Below are positions 51,921-60,560 of a stretch of DNA of 64,000 bases, in pieces. This DNA comes from an uncultured Eubacterium sp. (GTDB lineage Bacteria; Bacillota; Clostridia; Peptostreptococcales; Anaerovoracaceae), in the NCBI GenBank assembly GCA_900543485.1, contig UQRM01000005.1, forward strand, positions 46,055 to 110,054, in the 5' to 3' direction. A program made the position numbers and the translations under genes. How positions within the stretch are numbered: position 1 is the stretch's first letter; every line of letters starts with the position of its first letter. The notes under the pieces were generated by a model. The model was not told the DNA's origin. It saw only the letters and a program-made list of their open reading frames with translations, and searched no databases.

Positions 51921-53153
51921 ATGATGAAACAGATAGATATGGCACAGATGCCAAGAAAAGAACTTGAAAAATTTGCGATGGAAGCAAGCGGAGAAGCAGA
52001 AAGGCTGAGAGCGGTGGTTGAGGCAAAAGAAGCAGAGCTGAGGCTTCTGCGCAAAGAAAAATTCGCAGGCAAATCAGAAAAGAGCAGAAACGACAATGTA
52101 GATGAGGCTCAGCTCAGTTTTTTCAACGATGCAGAAGCATTAGCACGGCCTGATGCGGAGGAACCGAAATTAGAGAAGGTAAAGCCGCCCCGCAAGCCGA
52201 AGAAAAAGGGCCGCAAGAAAGAAAAGCTGGAGAAGCTGCCGGTAAAGAGAACAGAATATGTATTGTCTGAAGAGGAAGCAGTATGTCCGCAATGCGGAAG
52301 CGGGCTTGCGCAGATGAAGAAGACGGTACGAAAAGAGGTTGAGATCATTCCTGCAAAGGTGGTCGTGCATGAGCATATCACGCAGCACTATGTATGCAGA
52401 GAATGTGAAAAGAAAGAGCTCCATACACCCATACTGCAGGCTGAATCGCCAAAGCCGCTGCTGGCAGGATCATTCCTTTCCCCATCCATGGCTGCATATG
52501 TCATAGACAGGAAGTTTGAAAACCGTGACCCGGTTTACAAAATCAGCTCTGATTTCAAATCGCATGCTCTGAATCTGTCTGATCAGACGATCTCTAACTG
52601 GATTTTGCGTACATCAGAGGTCTATGGCCGGCCGCTGTACGAAAGGATGTGGGATCACCTTCTGAAATCCGATTACATAAATGCAGATGAGACAACAGTA
52701 CAGGTGCTGGTAGCGGCGCGTGCTATGAAAATGGGCGCAGAGACGTTGAAACCTTACCTTACGGGAGCGGGTATAGAGTCAAAGGGTACCGTGGTTATAG
52801 GTACGGCAGCAGGGGATTTACACGATATAGGTAAGAATCTGGTACGAATGATGATGGAGAGCAAGGGATTTGAAGTTATAGATCTGGGCGTAGATGTTCC
52901 TGAGCAGAAGTTTCTTGATGTAGCCAGAGAAAACAATGCCAAGCTTGTATGCTGCTCTGCGTTGCTCACTACGACAATGGAAGCCATGGCAAGAACCGTT
53001 GAATTGATAAAATACAGCGATATTGCAGATAAGGTAAAAATTATGGTGGGAGGAGCGCCGGTAACGCAGAGGTTTAGTGATTCCATAGGAGCAGATTGCT
53101 ATACTGTTGATGCTGTTTCTGCGGCAGAGGCTGCTGTAAAGCTTGTTTCGTAG
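51921..53153 (+). CDS. Chimeric ORF: IS66 transposase N-part fused to corrinoid-binding domain
   Basis: 410 residues in one open frame. Residues 1 to about 263 are IS66 TnpC: coiled coil, basic linker KPPRKPKKKGRKKEK, zinc-finger cysteines CPQCGSG and CRECEK, then YINADETTVQVL, where the catalytic domain starts. From about 264 it is a corrinoid methyltransferase protein: LVAARAMKMGAETLKPYL, cobalamin motif GDLHDIGKNLVRMMM (DxHxxG), VIDLGVDVPEQKF, KIMVGGAPVTQRFSDSIGAD. The transposase has lost its catalytic core and the corrinoid protein most of its N-terminal helical cap. It precedes a frameshifted methyltransferase gene. Probably non-functional, but the cobalamin-binding domain is intact. 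Confidence 0.85.
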   Translation: MMKQIDMAQMPRKELEKFAMEASGEAERLRAVVEAKEAELRLLRKEKFAGKSEKSRNDNVDEAQLSFFNDAEALARPDAEEPKLEKVKPPRKPKKKGRKKEKLEKLPVKRTEYVLSEEEAVCPQCGSGLAQMKKTVRKEVEIIPAKVVVHEHITQHYVCRECEKKELHTPILQAESPKPLLAGSFLSPSMAAYVIDRKFENRDPVYKISSDFKSHALNLSDQTISNWILRTSEVYGRPLYERMWDHLLKSDYINADETTVQVLVAARAMKMGAETLKPYLTGAGIESKGTVVIGTAAGDLHDIGKNLVRMMMESKGFEVIDLGVDVPEQKFLDVARENNAKLVCCSALLTTTMEAMARTVELIKYSDIADKVKIMVGGAPVTQRFSDSIGADCYTVDAVSAAEAAVKLVS

Positions 53154-53241
53154 AAGTTGAATGCTATGAATATAGTTGATATGTAAAAATATTTTCCAGG
53201 AAAGGAGAGCAGGATGATACGATCACCCTGCAAATAAAGAG

Positions 53242-53595
53242 ATGCTGACTGCAAGAGAAAATTTATTGAAGGCATATAATCATGAAATCCCTGAAAGAAT
53301 CCCTATTTATCAAAGCGATATCAAATACTGGATGCCTCCTGAAATCAGAGAACGCGGTTCCGAAGGCGGAGAGGGTCTGGGTGGAGGAACAGGCTATGAT
53401 TGGTTCGGAAATCATTGGACGTTTTCGGAGGTTGATATGGGAACGACTCCAACGCCCGGATACGGTCCGATATTGACTGATGTAACAAAATGGAGGGAGC
53501 AGATAAAATTCCCTGATTTGAGTACTATTGACTGGAAGGCTGCGTGGGAGCGTGACGGCGCAGATCCTGAGGAATACGAAGGCAAGCTCGTATGA
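53242..53595 (+). pseudogene. UroD-type corrinoid methyltransferase, N-terminal half
   Basis: 117 residues: LTARENLLKAYNHEIPERIP, GYDWFGNHWTFSEVDMGTTP, FPDLSTIDWKAAWERDG, then stop. It matches the first third of uroporphyrinogen-decarboxylase-like methyltransferases that move methyl groups to or from corrinoid proteins, for example O-demethylases. The frame stops at GKLV, where a single-base shift would join it to the next ORF. The in-frame DHPANKE upstream of the ATG, and a strong GGAAAGGAG before an out-of-frame ATG at 53214, hint at a second frameshift near the start. Confidence 0.75.
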
Positions 53596-54236
53596 TGATT
53601 ATATGCAGTGGGCCACTTGAGCAGCTCCATACCATGATGGGCTTTGATGAAGGCCTGATGGCAACGATTTTAGAGCCGGAAGCCTGTAAGGAATTTTTTG
53701 AGGCAATTATAGATTATAAAATAGAGATGCTTGAAGGAATACTTGAGTATTACCCGTTGGATATAGTTGAACAGCATGATGATTACGGACATAATAACAA
53801 TTCGTTTATTTCTCTTGATCAGTTTAGGGAACTGCTAATGCCTGCATGGCAGAAATATGCCAAGTTCCTTAAGAAAAAGGGAGTTATTTTCCAATTGCAT
53901 TCATGTGGAAAAAACGAGGGGCTGGTGCCCGGTTTTATAGAAGCGGGAGTACAGTCATGGTCTTCATGTCAGCGTATCAACAATCATAAAGCAATAGTAC
54001 ATGAATATGGCGATAAAATTATTTTGAATCCCGGAATCATGTTCCCGGAATATGATGGGATGGAGTTGACGGAAGAAGAAAAACGTAGAATTTTGGACGA
54101 TGAAATATTCAGCATTTGCAAAGGCGGAGCATATATTCCGGATATGTGGGACTATAATTTCTACGACACTTTTGTTCAAATGGTAGCGGAGCGTCCGGAT
54201 TTTTATGAAAAAGCCGAAAATTGCATTTTACCGTAG
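53592..54236 (+). pseudogene. UroD-type corrinoid methyltransferase, C-terminal half
   Basis: 214 residues: ICSGPLEQLHTMMGFDEGLM, DIVEQHDDYGHNNNSFISLD, GVIFQLHSCGKNEGLVPGFI (zinc-ligand HxC), ADKIILN-like GDKIILNPGIM. It continues the preceding ORF without loss of family sequence and overlaps it by 4 bases (ATGA). Together they would give about 330 residues, the normal size. Either a frameshift has broken the gene or the halves are made separately by coupled translation; the first is likelier because the partner corrinoid gene is also broken. Confidence 0.75.
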
Positions 54237-54374
54237 AAGATGTAACTTAATGATATAATCTTATAAATTAAAACAGCGAGTGGGGTACGGACAAAATTTC
54301 GGGCTGTCTATATGGCGATGTCGGGGTTTAAATGTATCCCATTTTCGTATTTTCAAAATAATAAAGTCTGTATT

Positions 54375-54403
54375 TTGATTTTAATGAATAACTATGGTAT
54401 CAT
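54375..54403 (+). promoter_or_regulatory. Promoter of the AraC regulator
   Basis: TTGATT, 17 bp, TATCAT, 40 bases before ATG 54444. It lacks the TGTACAATTAG site of the other island promoters. Confidence 0.55.
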
Positions 54404-54443
54404 TTATATAAACAGAATTTCAATACAGGTGTTGGTAGATGTA

Positions 54444-56081
54444 ATGATAGAAAAGTTATTTACAATCGGAATAAGGAACACGGAGCAGCCCTTTCATTGG
54501 TATGATACGTTAGAGCTGTTTTTTGTAGTAAGAGGCGAAGTCGATCTGATATCCAATAATAATACTGTGCATATGTCGAGAGGACATATACAGGTTGTTA
54601 ATACTGAAGATGTTCATGCTCTGGAAAACAAAACAGAGGATCTGTTGTATATACAGCTTTCCATGAGTATGGAGGCTTTTGATCAGTATATTCCCGACAT
54701 ATCAATAGTTTGTTTTAAATGTGATTCCGAGGAGGATGCAATTTCAGAGGAAATCAAAAACTATATCGCACAGATGGTGAGGATGCTTTTTGAATATAAG
54801 GAAAACGGGTATCTCAAAAGAGAGACGGAGCAGACGCTTATTTATTATTGTGTAGAGATTCTCAGCGATATGAAAATGAGATTTAATTATGGAAGATATG
54901 AAATGGAAAATGCCTCGGAGAAGGAACTGGAAAAAATAGATCAGATTCGAAAGGTGGTAGACTATCTGTTTGATAACGGTAAAAATAAAATCACATTGAA
55001 GGACGCCGCAGATCATATTTTTGTCGGCACCTCGACATTTAAAAAGCTTATGAAGGAATACGGTGGCGGCTCATTTGAAAAGCTGCTGTCATCCATAAGG
55101 GCGGAAATGTCGCTGAAATACCTGCTAGACAGTAATATGAGCATTACGAATATCGCATATGAGTGCGGATTTTCCGCACCTAGATATTATTACAGCGCTT
55201 TTGAAAAGAAATATCAGTGCTCTCCGGTAGAGTATCGTGAACGAAACAGGAAGTATTTCATAAAAGAGAAAAAAAGCAATGCTATATGTTTTACCTGTGA
55301 CGAGGAAATAAAAATCAGCGATATAATTGAGCTTTTACGGCCCTACAGTGAATTTAAAGCTGATAGTGAACTGAATCGGAATATTATAAATATAGATATA
55401 TCTGCCAAGCGCAGTCACAAAAGTAAATTTCCAAAGGTGGATAATGTGCTGATATGTGAAGAGGATGATGTATACAGGTTGGATTTTACTGAGGAACTCG
55501 CTTTGTGCAGAAAAACACTTGGAATAAGGAAACTGCGGATAATAGGCAGCAATTCTCGTCTCTGCGCAAACATAGAAAAGAATGTTTCATATCTTGGGAT
55601 AACGGTATCAGATATATGGCAGAAAAAGGAGGAGAGTGAAAGAAACGTACTTCTTTCAGAACTGTTTGGCAGGCATGGTGAAAAGAAGCCTTTGTATTAT
55701 ATCTATGAACTGTTTAACAGGATAGAGCAGCCTTTTACAAGATTGAACCCTAACTGTATTCTTCACGATAAAGGCGGCAATTTGAATATCACGGCTTTCA
55801 ATATTGACAACGGTGATGAAAAACTGTTATATAAATTTGATATATCCGGTCTGGAGGACGGAGATGATTACATATGTATAAAAACAGAAGCACCGAAGCT
55901 GACAGAGGCTGTTAAAAATCTGATTGCAGATGAAACAAAAAAACTGGATCGCGAAATAGTAAAGGAACTGGCAAAGCCCAGTATCGAATATAATGTGTAT
56001 AAAATGGGAATTCCTTTTATCATAGATGTGGCAGTGGAAAACAATTCCTTTGTAAATATTGAAATAATAAGAATCCGATAA
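54444..56081 (+). CDS. AraC-family regulator with long C-terminal extension
   Basis: 545 residues from ATG 54444, chosen because a promoter ends 40 bases upstream; a frame back to 54312 contains that promoter. The N-terminal cupin-like sensor domain (HWYDTLELFFVVRGEVDLIS) is followed by an AraC double helix-turn-helix (about 185-262: ITLKDAADHIFVGTSTFKKL, SITNIAYECGFSAPRYYYSA). The last 280 residues resemble the two ends of the GH39-like domain fused to some AraC regulators (YIYELFNRIEQPFTRLNPNC), with the middle missing. It is the only dedicated regulator in the island and the best candidate to bind TGTACAATTAG. Confidence 0.85.
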   Translation: MIEKLFTIGIRNTEQPFHWYDTLELFFVVRGEVDLISNNNTVHMSRGHIQVVNTEDVHALENKTEDLLYIQLSMSMEAFDQYIPDISIVCFKCDSEEDAISEEIKNYIAQMVRMLFEYKENGYLKRETEQTLIYYCVEILSDMKMRFNYGRYEMENASEKELEKIDQIRKVVDYLFDNGKNKITLKDAADHIFVGTSTFKKLMKEYGGGSFEKLLSSIRAEMSLKYLLDSNMSITNIAYECGFSAPRYYYSAFEKKYQCSPVEYRERNRKYFIKEKKSNAICFTCDEEIKISDIIELLRPYSEFKADSELNRNIINIDISAKRSHKSKFPKVDNVLICEEDDVYRLDFTEELALCRKTLGIRKLRIIGSNSRLCANIEKNVSYLGITVSDIWQKKEESERNVLLSELFGRHGEKKPLYYIYELFNRIEQPFTRLNPNCILHDKGGNLNITAFNIDNGDEKLLYKFDISGLEDGDDYICIKTEAPKLTEAVKNLIADETKKLDREIVKELAKPSIEYNVYKMGIPFIIDVAVENNSFVNIEIIRIR

Positions 56082-56094
56082 GTGAGAATTAAAT

Positions 56095-56138
56095 AACTGC
56101 GTGTTTAAAATCTGGAGGTTTTACACGCGGTTATTTTT
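56095..56138 (+). terminator. Terminator after the AraC gene
   Basis: Stem AACTGCGTGT / ACACGCGGTT (one T-G pair) followed by ATTTTTG. Confidence 0.75.
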
Positions 56139-56139
56139 G

Positions 56140-56172
56140 TGTACAATTAGCTACTCAGATATGTACATTTAG
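56140..56172 (+). promoter_or_regulatory. Candidate operators, paired TGTACA-TTAG sites (copy C)
   Basis: TGTACAATTAG (56140-56150) and TGTACATTTAG (56162-56172), same orientation, 22 bp start to start exactly as in copy B. About 58 bp upstream of the -35. Confidence 0.6.
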
Positions 56173-56229
56173 CTTAAAAAACAACCGCAAGGAGGAATAC
56201 GTAATTGGGGTTTTGATTAAAAGTAATTT

Positions 56230-56258
56230 TCGTCAAAGAAAAGGATACTATTTGTAAA
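56230..56258 (+). promoter_or_regulatory. Island promoter C (M28 unit)
   Basis: TCGTCA, 17 bp, TGTAAA followed by TGAATGAA. It is aligned base for base with promoters A and B over the -35, spacer length, -10 and AAATGAAT. Confidence 0.65.
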
Positions 56259-56321
56259 TGAATGAAGTTTCATATAAGTATAAAATCAAAATGAAGAAAT
56301 AAGAAACGGAGAATTCGACAA

Positions 56322-57755
56322 ATGAACAGTATCGAAAGGCAAAAACCTTCCAGAGAAGATATGATGACATGGATAAAAGGCTTTACAAAATGGCCGCACA
56401 GACTGACAGGGACTAAAGAAGGACGTGAATCCGCAGAGTATGTAAAAGATGTTTTTGATGAGCTCGGACTCAATGACGTGGAGATAGAAAGTGTACCGTC
56501 GGTATGCCGTGAAACATCGATATGTGAGCTGAATATTAACGGGGAAAATATAGAATGCTGTCTTGCCAACGGAACGAACCGCGGAGCTGAAACAGGCGAG
56601 TTTAATTCAGAGGTAAAGGATGCGGATGTAGTTTATATGGGCAAAGGCTTGGAAGAGGATTTTGAAGAAATTGATGTAATGGGAAAAATAGTTGTTTGCG
56701 ATGTATATTTCCTGCCGAATGATCAGCGTGGGTTTATAGAAAAGTTTGCAGATATGAAGGTTTATGATCCTCATAATAAATTCAACAGAAAAATGAAGCA
56801 GTATAATATTTATTCGCCAAATAACTGGCCGTTTAATTACCTGCGAGCTAAAAATGCCGGCGCTTCGGGGTTCATAGGCATACTTCACGATTTTATGGAT
56901 TGCCATTATTTTCATGAGGATTATACGGACATAGTAAATGTGGGCGGATATATGGAACTTCCGGCCCTGTGGGTGTCAAAAAAAGACGGAGAGAAACTGA
57001 AGGCAGCTGTGAAAAGCAATGTCGTATCAAAGGGATCCCTGCATGTAAAAACGGTATATGAATTAAAAGAAGCTCTTAATGTCAAAGGGATAATCAGAGG
57101 TATGTCCGATGACATAATAGTGGTGCATTCGCATCATGATGCTATATGCAGAGGTGCAGTACAGGATGCCAGCGGCATGTCGGTGGTTTTTTCTCTTGCG
57201 AAATATTTTGCCGCCCGTCCAAAGGAAGAAATTAAAACCACATTGATGTTTCTTTCCACAGACAGTCACTATACGGACTACGAAGGGCATGTAGGATTCA
57301 TAAACAAGAGAATTAAAAATAATGAAAACCTGATTCTGGATTTTGCTGTGGAGCATATAGGGAAAGCTATGGAATTGGGCGATGACAACGAAATCGTTCT
57401 GCACGACGAATCAGAATCAAGAATAGTGTATGTTACCGATGTATACGGTCTTCCGGAAATCGTGTATGATGCAGTCAGAAAACACGGACTGGAAAAAACA
57501 ATGGTATTACCTGTACATCACAAATCTGAGGGCGAGTACAAATCAGGCGATGTATGCTCCGATGCTTACGATTTTAATGCCAGGGGTATTCCGGTAGTAA
57601 GTATCGTATCGACACCAATGTATCTGTTTCATGACAGCGATGATGTGGATAAGGTGCATCAGGAGTCTCTTGAGCCTGTGGCGGACATGTATCTGGAACT
57701 GATTTATAAGGTATGGGATATATATAGTAAAGATACAGATAAGGAATGGAGGTAA
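56322..57755 (+). CDS. M28-type peptidase-like protein, paralogue 1, with altered catalytic site
   Basis: 477 residues. N-terminal WPHRLTGTKEGRESAEYVKD (typical M28 start), an inserted PA-like domain (about 90-245), then VVHSHHDAICRGAVQDASGM with the first zinc His and the bridging Asp. Where M28 enzymes have the catalytic Glu-Glu pair after the next strand, this protein reads TLMFLSTDSHYTDYEGHVGF, so the pair is missing. A late His is in STPMYLFHDSDDVDKV. No signal peptide. It may be an amidohydrolase with changed chemistry or a non-catalytic paralogue. First gene of island unit C. Confidence 0.8.
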   Translation: MNSIERQKPSREDMMTWIKGFTKWPHRLTGTKEGRESAEYVKDVFDELGLNDVEIESVPSVCRETSICELNINGENIECCLANGTNRGAETGEFNSEVKDADVVYMGKGLEEDFEEIDVMGKIVVCDVYFLPNDQRGFIEKFADMKVYDPHNKFNRKMKQYNIYSPNNWPFNYLRAKNAGASGFIGILHDFMDCHYFHEDYTDIVNVGGYMELPALWVSKKDGEKLKAAVKSNVVSKGSLHVKTVYELKEALNVKGIIRGMSDDIIVVHSHHDAICRGAVQDASGMSVVFSLAKYFAARPKEEIKTTLMFLSTDSHYTDYEGHVGFINKRIKNNENLILDFAVEHIGKAMELGDDNEIVLHDESESRIVYVTDVYGLPEIVYDAVRKHGLEKTMVLPVHHKSEGEYKSGDVCSDAYDFNARGIPVVSIVSTPMYLFHDSDDVDKVHQESLEPVADMYLELIYKVWDIYSKDTDKEWR

Positions 57756-57759
57756 TATT

Positions 57760-58986
57760 TTGTCAAAGGAAGGTAATTACAGAGGCTGGGTGATTGTAGC
57801 AGTATCATTCCTTATATTAATGTTTATTTTTGCAACATGTATAAGCTGTATGGGAGTATATCTTAAACCGGTAACCGATGAATTCGGGATATCGAGGACG
57901 GATTTTTCGCTCATAACGACAATGCAGGCATTTGCAATGATATTATCTTCGTTGTTTGCAGGGAAGCTGCTTGAAAAATACAATATCAAAATACTGATGA
58001 TGATAGGTGTCCTTTGCTGCAGTGTATGTTTGTTCATATATGCCATAGCGCCGTCTATAGTGTATTTTTATGCAGCGTCTGTATTGATGGGAATATCGAT
58101 TTCCATGACCTGCAATATACCGATTTCGATAGTTATTAAGGACTGGTTCAGAAATAAGAACGAGGGAACCGCGTTAGGCATTGCTTTTGTCGGAAGCGGC
58201 TTTGGGGCTATGATACTTAATCCGCTCTATACATATATAATAGAAAATTTCGGGTGGAGATATTCATTTGCTTTCGGCGGAGCCTGCGTGCTTGTTATTC
58301 TGACTCCGCTGGTGTTGATTTTCATGAAAAGAAATCAACAGAGTACAGCTGCGGAGGAAGTGAAATGTCGAGAAACAGACAATGTGGCCTTGGAAAACGA
58401 CTTTACTCTTGGAGAAGCATTTAAAAAGCCGCAGACATGGGCGGTATTTATTGCATATACTATTTTACCCTTTGTAGCTATGGCAATATTGAATCATGGG
58501 GTTCCGTTTATGACGGATAATGGAATGTCGTCTGAGAAAGCAGCCATGATAATATCATATGCGTCAGGTGTGCTGATTATAGGAAAAATAGCAGTAGGTA
58601 TGCTTTACGATAAACTAGGGGTATATAAGACGAATCTTATAGAAGCGGTACTGTTTCTGGTGTGCTTCATTGCATTTTGGATGAACGGGTTGTTTGATTC
58701 ACCGATATTGATGGTATTGTTTATTGTGCTTTATGGTTTGGGAATTCCTTTCGCTACGATTTCAATACAGATGGTGTTGCCGCTCATGTACGGAAAATCT
58801 CATTTCGGTACGTTAATGGGAATGTTCAGTATAGGAAATGGTCTTGCGGGAATGCTGCAGGTGGTTATCAGTATGATATATGATAAAACCGGCAGTTATA
58901 CAGCGGCATGGATAATGTTGACAGCGCTTTGTGTTTTAGTAATTTTCATTTTAGCTATATGCGTTAGACCACAGAGAAAATCATGA
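57760..58986 (+). CDS. MFS transporter, second in island
   Basis: 408 residues with 12 predicted spans, starting at TTG 57760 with AATGGAGG 7 bases upstream. EFGISRTDFSLITTMQAFAM, KNEGTALGIAFVGSGFGAMI, and second half FMTDNGMSSEKAAMIISYAS fit the monocarboxylate/OFA-like MFS group. It lies 4 bases after the M28 gene and overlaps an upstream extension of the flavoprotein frame. It probably imports the compound processed by unit C. Confidence 0.88.
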   Translation: MSKEGNYRGWVIVAVSFLILMFIFATCISCMGVYLKPVTDEFGISRTDFSLITTMQAFAMILSSLFAGKLLEKYNIKILMMIGVLCCSVCLFIYAIAPSIVYFYAASVLMGISISMTCNIPISIVIKDWFRNKNEGTALGIAFVGSGFGAMILNPLYTYIIENFGWRYSFAFGGACVLVILTPLVLIFMKRNQQSTAAEEVKCRETDNVALENDFTLGEAFKKPQTWAVFIAYTILPFVAMAILNHGVPFMTDNGMSSEKAAMIISYASGVLIIGKIAVGMLYDKLGVYKTNLIEAVLFLVCFIAFWMNGLFDSPILMVLFIVLYGLGIPFATISIQMVLPLMYGKSHFGTLMGMFSIGNGLAGMLQVVISMIYDKTGSYTAAWIMLTALCVLVIFILAICVRPQRKS

Positions 58987-59027
58987 ACGGGTATACAATG
59001 ATAAAGATAAATAGGAAAGGAGTGGTT

Positions 59028-60533
59028 ATGAGTAAGAAAGTATATGAAGCATACGCTGTTGTTGTAGGCGGCGGGGCGGCAGGCAGTGTCGCTGCGTATA
59101 AGCTGGCGAAGGAAGGAAAGAATGTTATACTATTGGAGAAGGGAAGCAGTTTCAGGTCGTCAAATTTTGCGAGACTAAGCGGATTTATGGGGTGCGAGAC
59201 AGATTTTCAGAAAACAAAAGGAATAACGATAGCGAACAAGAAAAACCTGTATAACCGCATGACATCATGGGCAAAGGGTCAGATCAATCCAAAGCTAATA
59301 AACGTATTACTTGACAGCAGCGCTGAAGCCGAGAGGATTCTTACCGACATGGGTTTTACATTTTCGGCTTATGCAGACTGGGTAGATATGGAAAACAAAG
59401 AAAAGTATTTGAATGATATGATGTGGAGCCCGCTGCATCTTATAAACGAATACGGTAAGGATCGCGCAGAGGTTTTAGAGAAGGCGCTGAAAAGAGTCGG
59501 AGTAAATATCATGTTCGGCTGCAGCGGAAAAGAGCTGATACTTGAAGACGGCAGAGTGGTCGGAATAAAGGCTGCTACAAAATCCGGAGGCGAGGTGGAA
59601 ATAAAAACAACAGCGGTATTTTTGGCTACAGGCGGGTTTGGAAATAATAAGGAAATGATGAAAGAACTTTTCAAAGGAGCTCCCTTATGTAATCTGGGAT
59701 CCCCCAATAATACAGGCGACGGCATAAAGATGGCCGCTGCGGCGGGAGGAATTCTGGACACTTCATTCGGACTTACATGTAATGAAGTATGTGGAGCAAG
59801 TCTGAAGCACAGAGAGTATATGTTTGATCAGGATTTTCGTATGGATAATGATAATCTGGGTTTTGCCACATACGGAGGGCTCATGGTGGATTCGGAAGGA
59901 GAGAGGTTCTTCAATGAAGAGCTTATGGCAACGATTCCGCTGGCAACAGCCGCTTATCCGACTGTAAATATAGGCAATGTGTATGTAGTCATGGATGGCG
60001 AATATTATGACGGATGCTGTGAAGAAGGCATATACAAGTATCTGGGAGAGCCGGACTGGGATTTTGGAAGTCATATGTTCGTACCGGTACTTGATAAAGC
60101 CAAGGAACAGTTTGCTCAGGCAGAGCAGGAGGGCTGGGGATTTAAGGCCGATACGCTTTCCGGGATAGCGGAGCATTTTGGGCTTAAGAACCTTGAAAAA
60201 ACCGTAGCCAGATATAATGAGATGTGCAGAAACGGGGAAGATACTGAACACTTCAAATCTCCGATGTTTATGAGAGAAATAAAAGAGGGCAAAGGCTATT
60301 ACGCCTTTGAATATGCAGGGAGTTACTGGTGTACACTTGGCGGAGTAAAAACAGATGCCAAATTACGAGTGCTCGATGTGAATAAAAAACCGATAACAGG
60401 AGTATATGCTGGCGGAGCTGAAATGGGAAGCGCCTTCGGAGATACATATTATGACATATGCGCTACATGTGCGGGATTATCTGTAGCGTCAGGTGTAGTA
60501 GCAGCAAATTCTATAATGTCATATGAAAGATAG
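59028..60533 (+). CDS. FAD-dependent fumarate-reductase-type flavoprotein
   Basis: 501 residues from ATG 59028, with AAAGGAG 6 bases upstream. N-terminal dinucleotide fold YAVVVGGGAAGSVAAYKLA, VILLEKGSSFRSSN; then VFLATGGFGNNKEMMKELF, SPNNTGDGIKMAAAAGG and C-terminal ITGVYAGGAEMGSAFGDTYY. It belongs to the FAD_binding_2 family (fumarate reductase, ketosteroid dehydrogenase, urocanate reductase). No FMN-binding or heme domain and no signal peptide, so its reductant must come from another protein or NADH. It probably reduces an activated double bond in the pathway. Confidence 0.9.
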   Translation: MSKKVYEAYAVVVGGGAAGSVAAYKLAKEGKNVILLEKGSSFRSSNFARLSGFMGCETDFQKTKGITIANKKNLYNRMTSWAKGQINPKLINVLLDSSAEAERILTDMGFTFSAYADWVDMENKEKYLNDMMWSPLHLINEYGKDRAEVLEKALKRVGVNIMFGCSGKELILEDGRVVGIKAATKSGGEVEIKTTAVFLATGGFGNNKEMMKELFKGAPLCNLGSPNNTGDGIKMAAAAGGILDTSFGLTCNEVCGASLKHREYMFDQDFRMDNDNLGFATYGGLMVDSEGERFFNEELMATIPLATAAYPTVNIGNVYVVMDGEYYDGCCEEGIYKYLGEPDWDFGSHMFVPVLDKAKEQFAQAEQEGWGFKADTLSGIAEHFGLKNLEKTVARYNEMCRNGEDTEHFKSPMFMREIKEGKGYYAFEYAGSYWCTLGGVKTDAKLRVLDVNKKPITGVYAGGAEMGSAFGDTYYDICATCAGLSVASGVVAANSIMSYER

Positions 60534-60560
60534 ATAAGAGCTTTTGAGGAGGATAGAAAA

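Larger units (their letters stand above)
51224..52709 (+). mobile_element. Truncated IS66-family insertion sequence
   Basis: Begins with GTAA (51224), the usual IS66 terminus, then carries the three-gene order of the family: tnpA-like (51316), tnpB-like (51470) and the first 260 codons of tnpC (from 51921). The right part of tnpC and the right end are missing; the DNA passes directly into corrinoid-protein coding sequence at about 52709. The element cannot move by itself. Confidence 0.75.
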
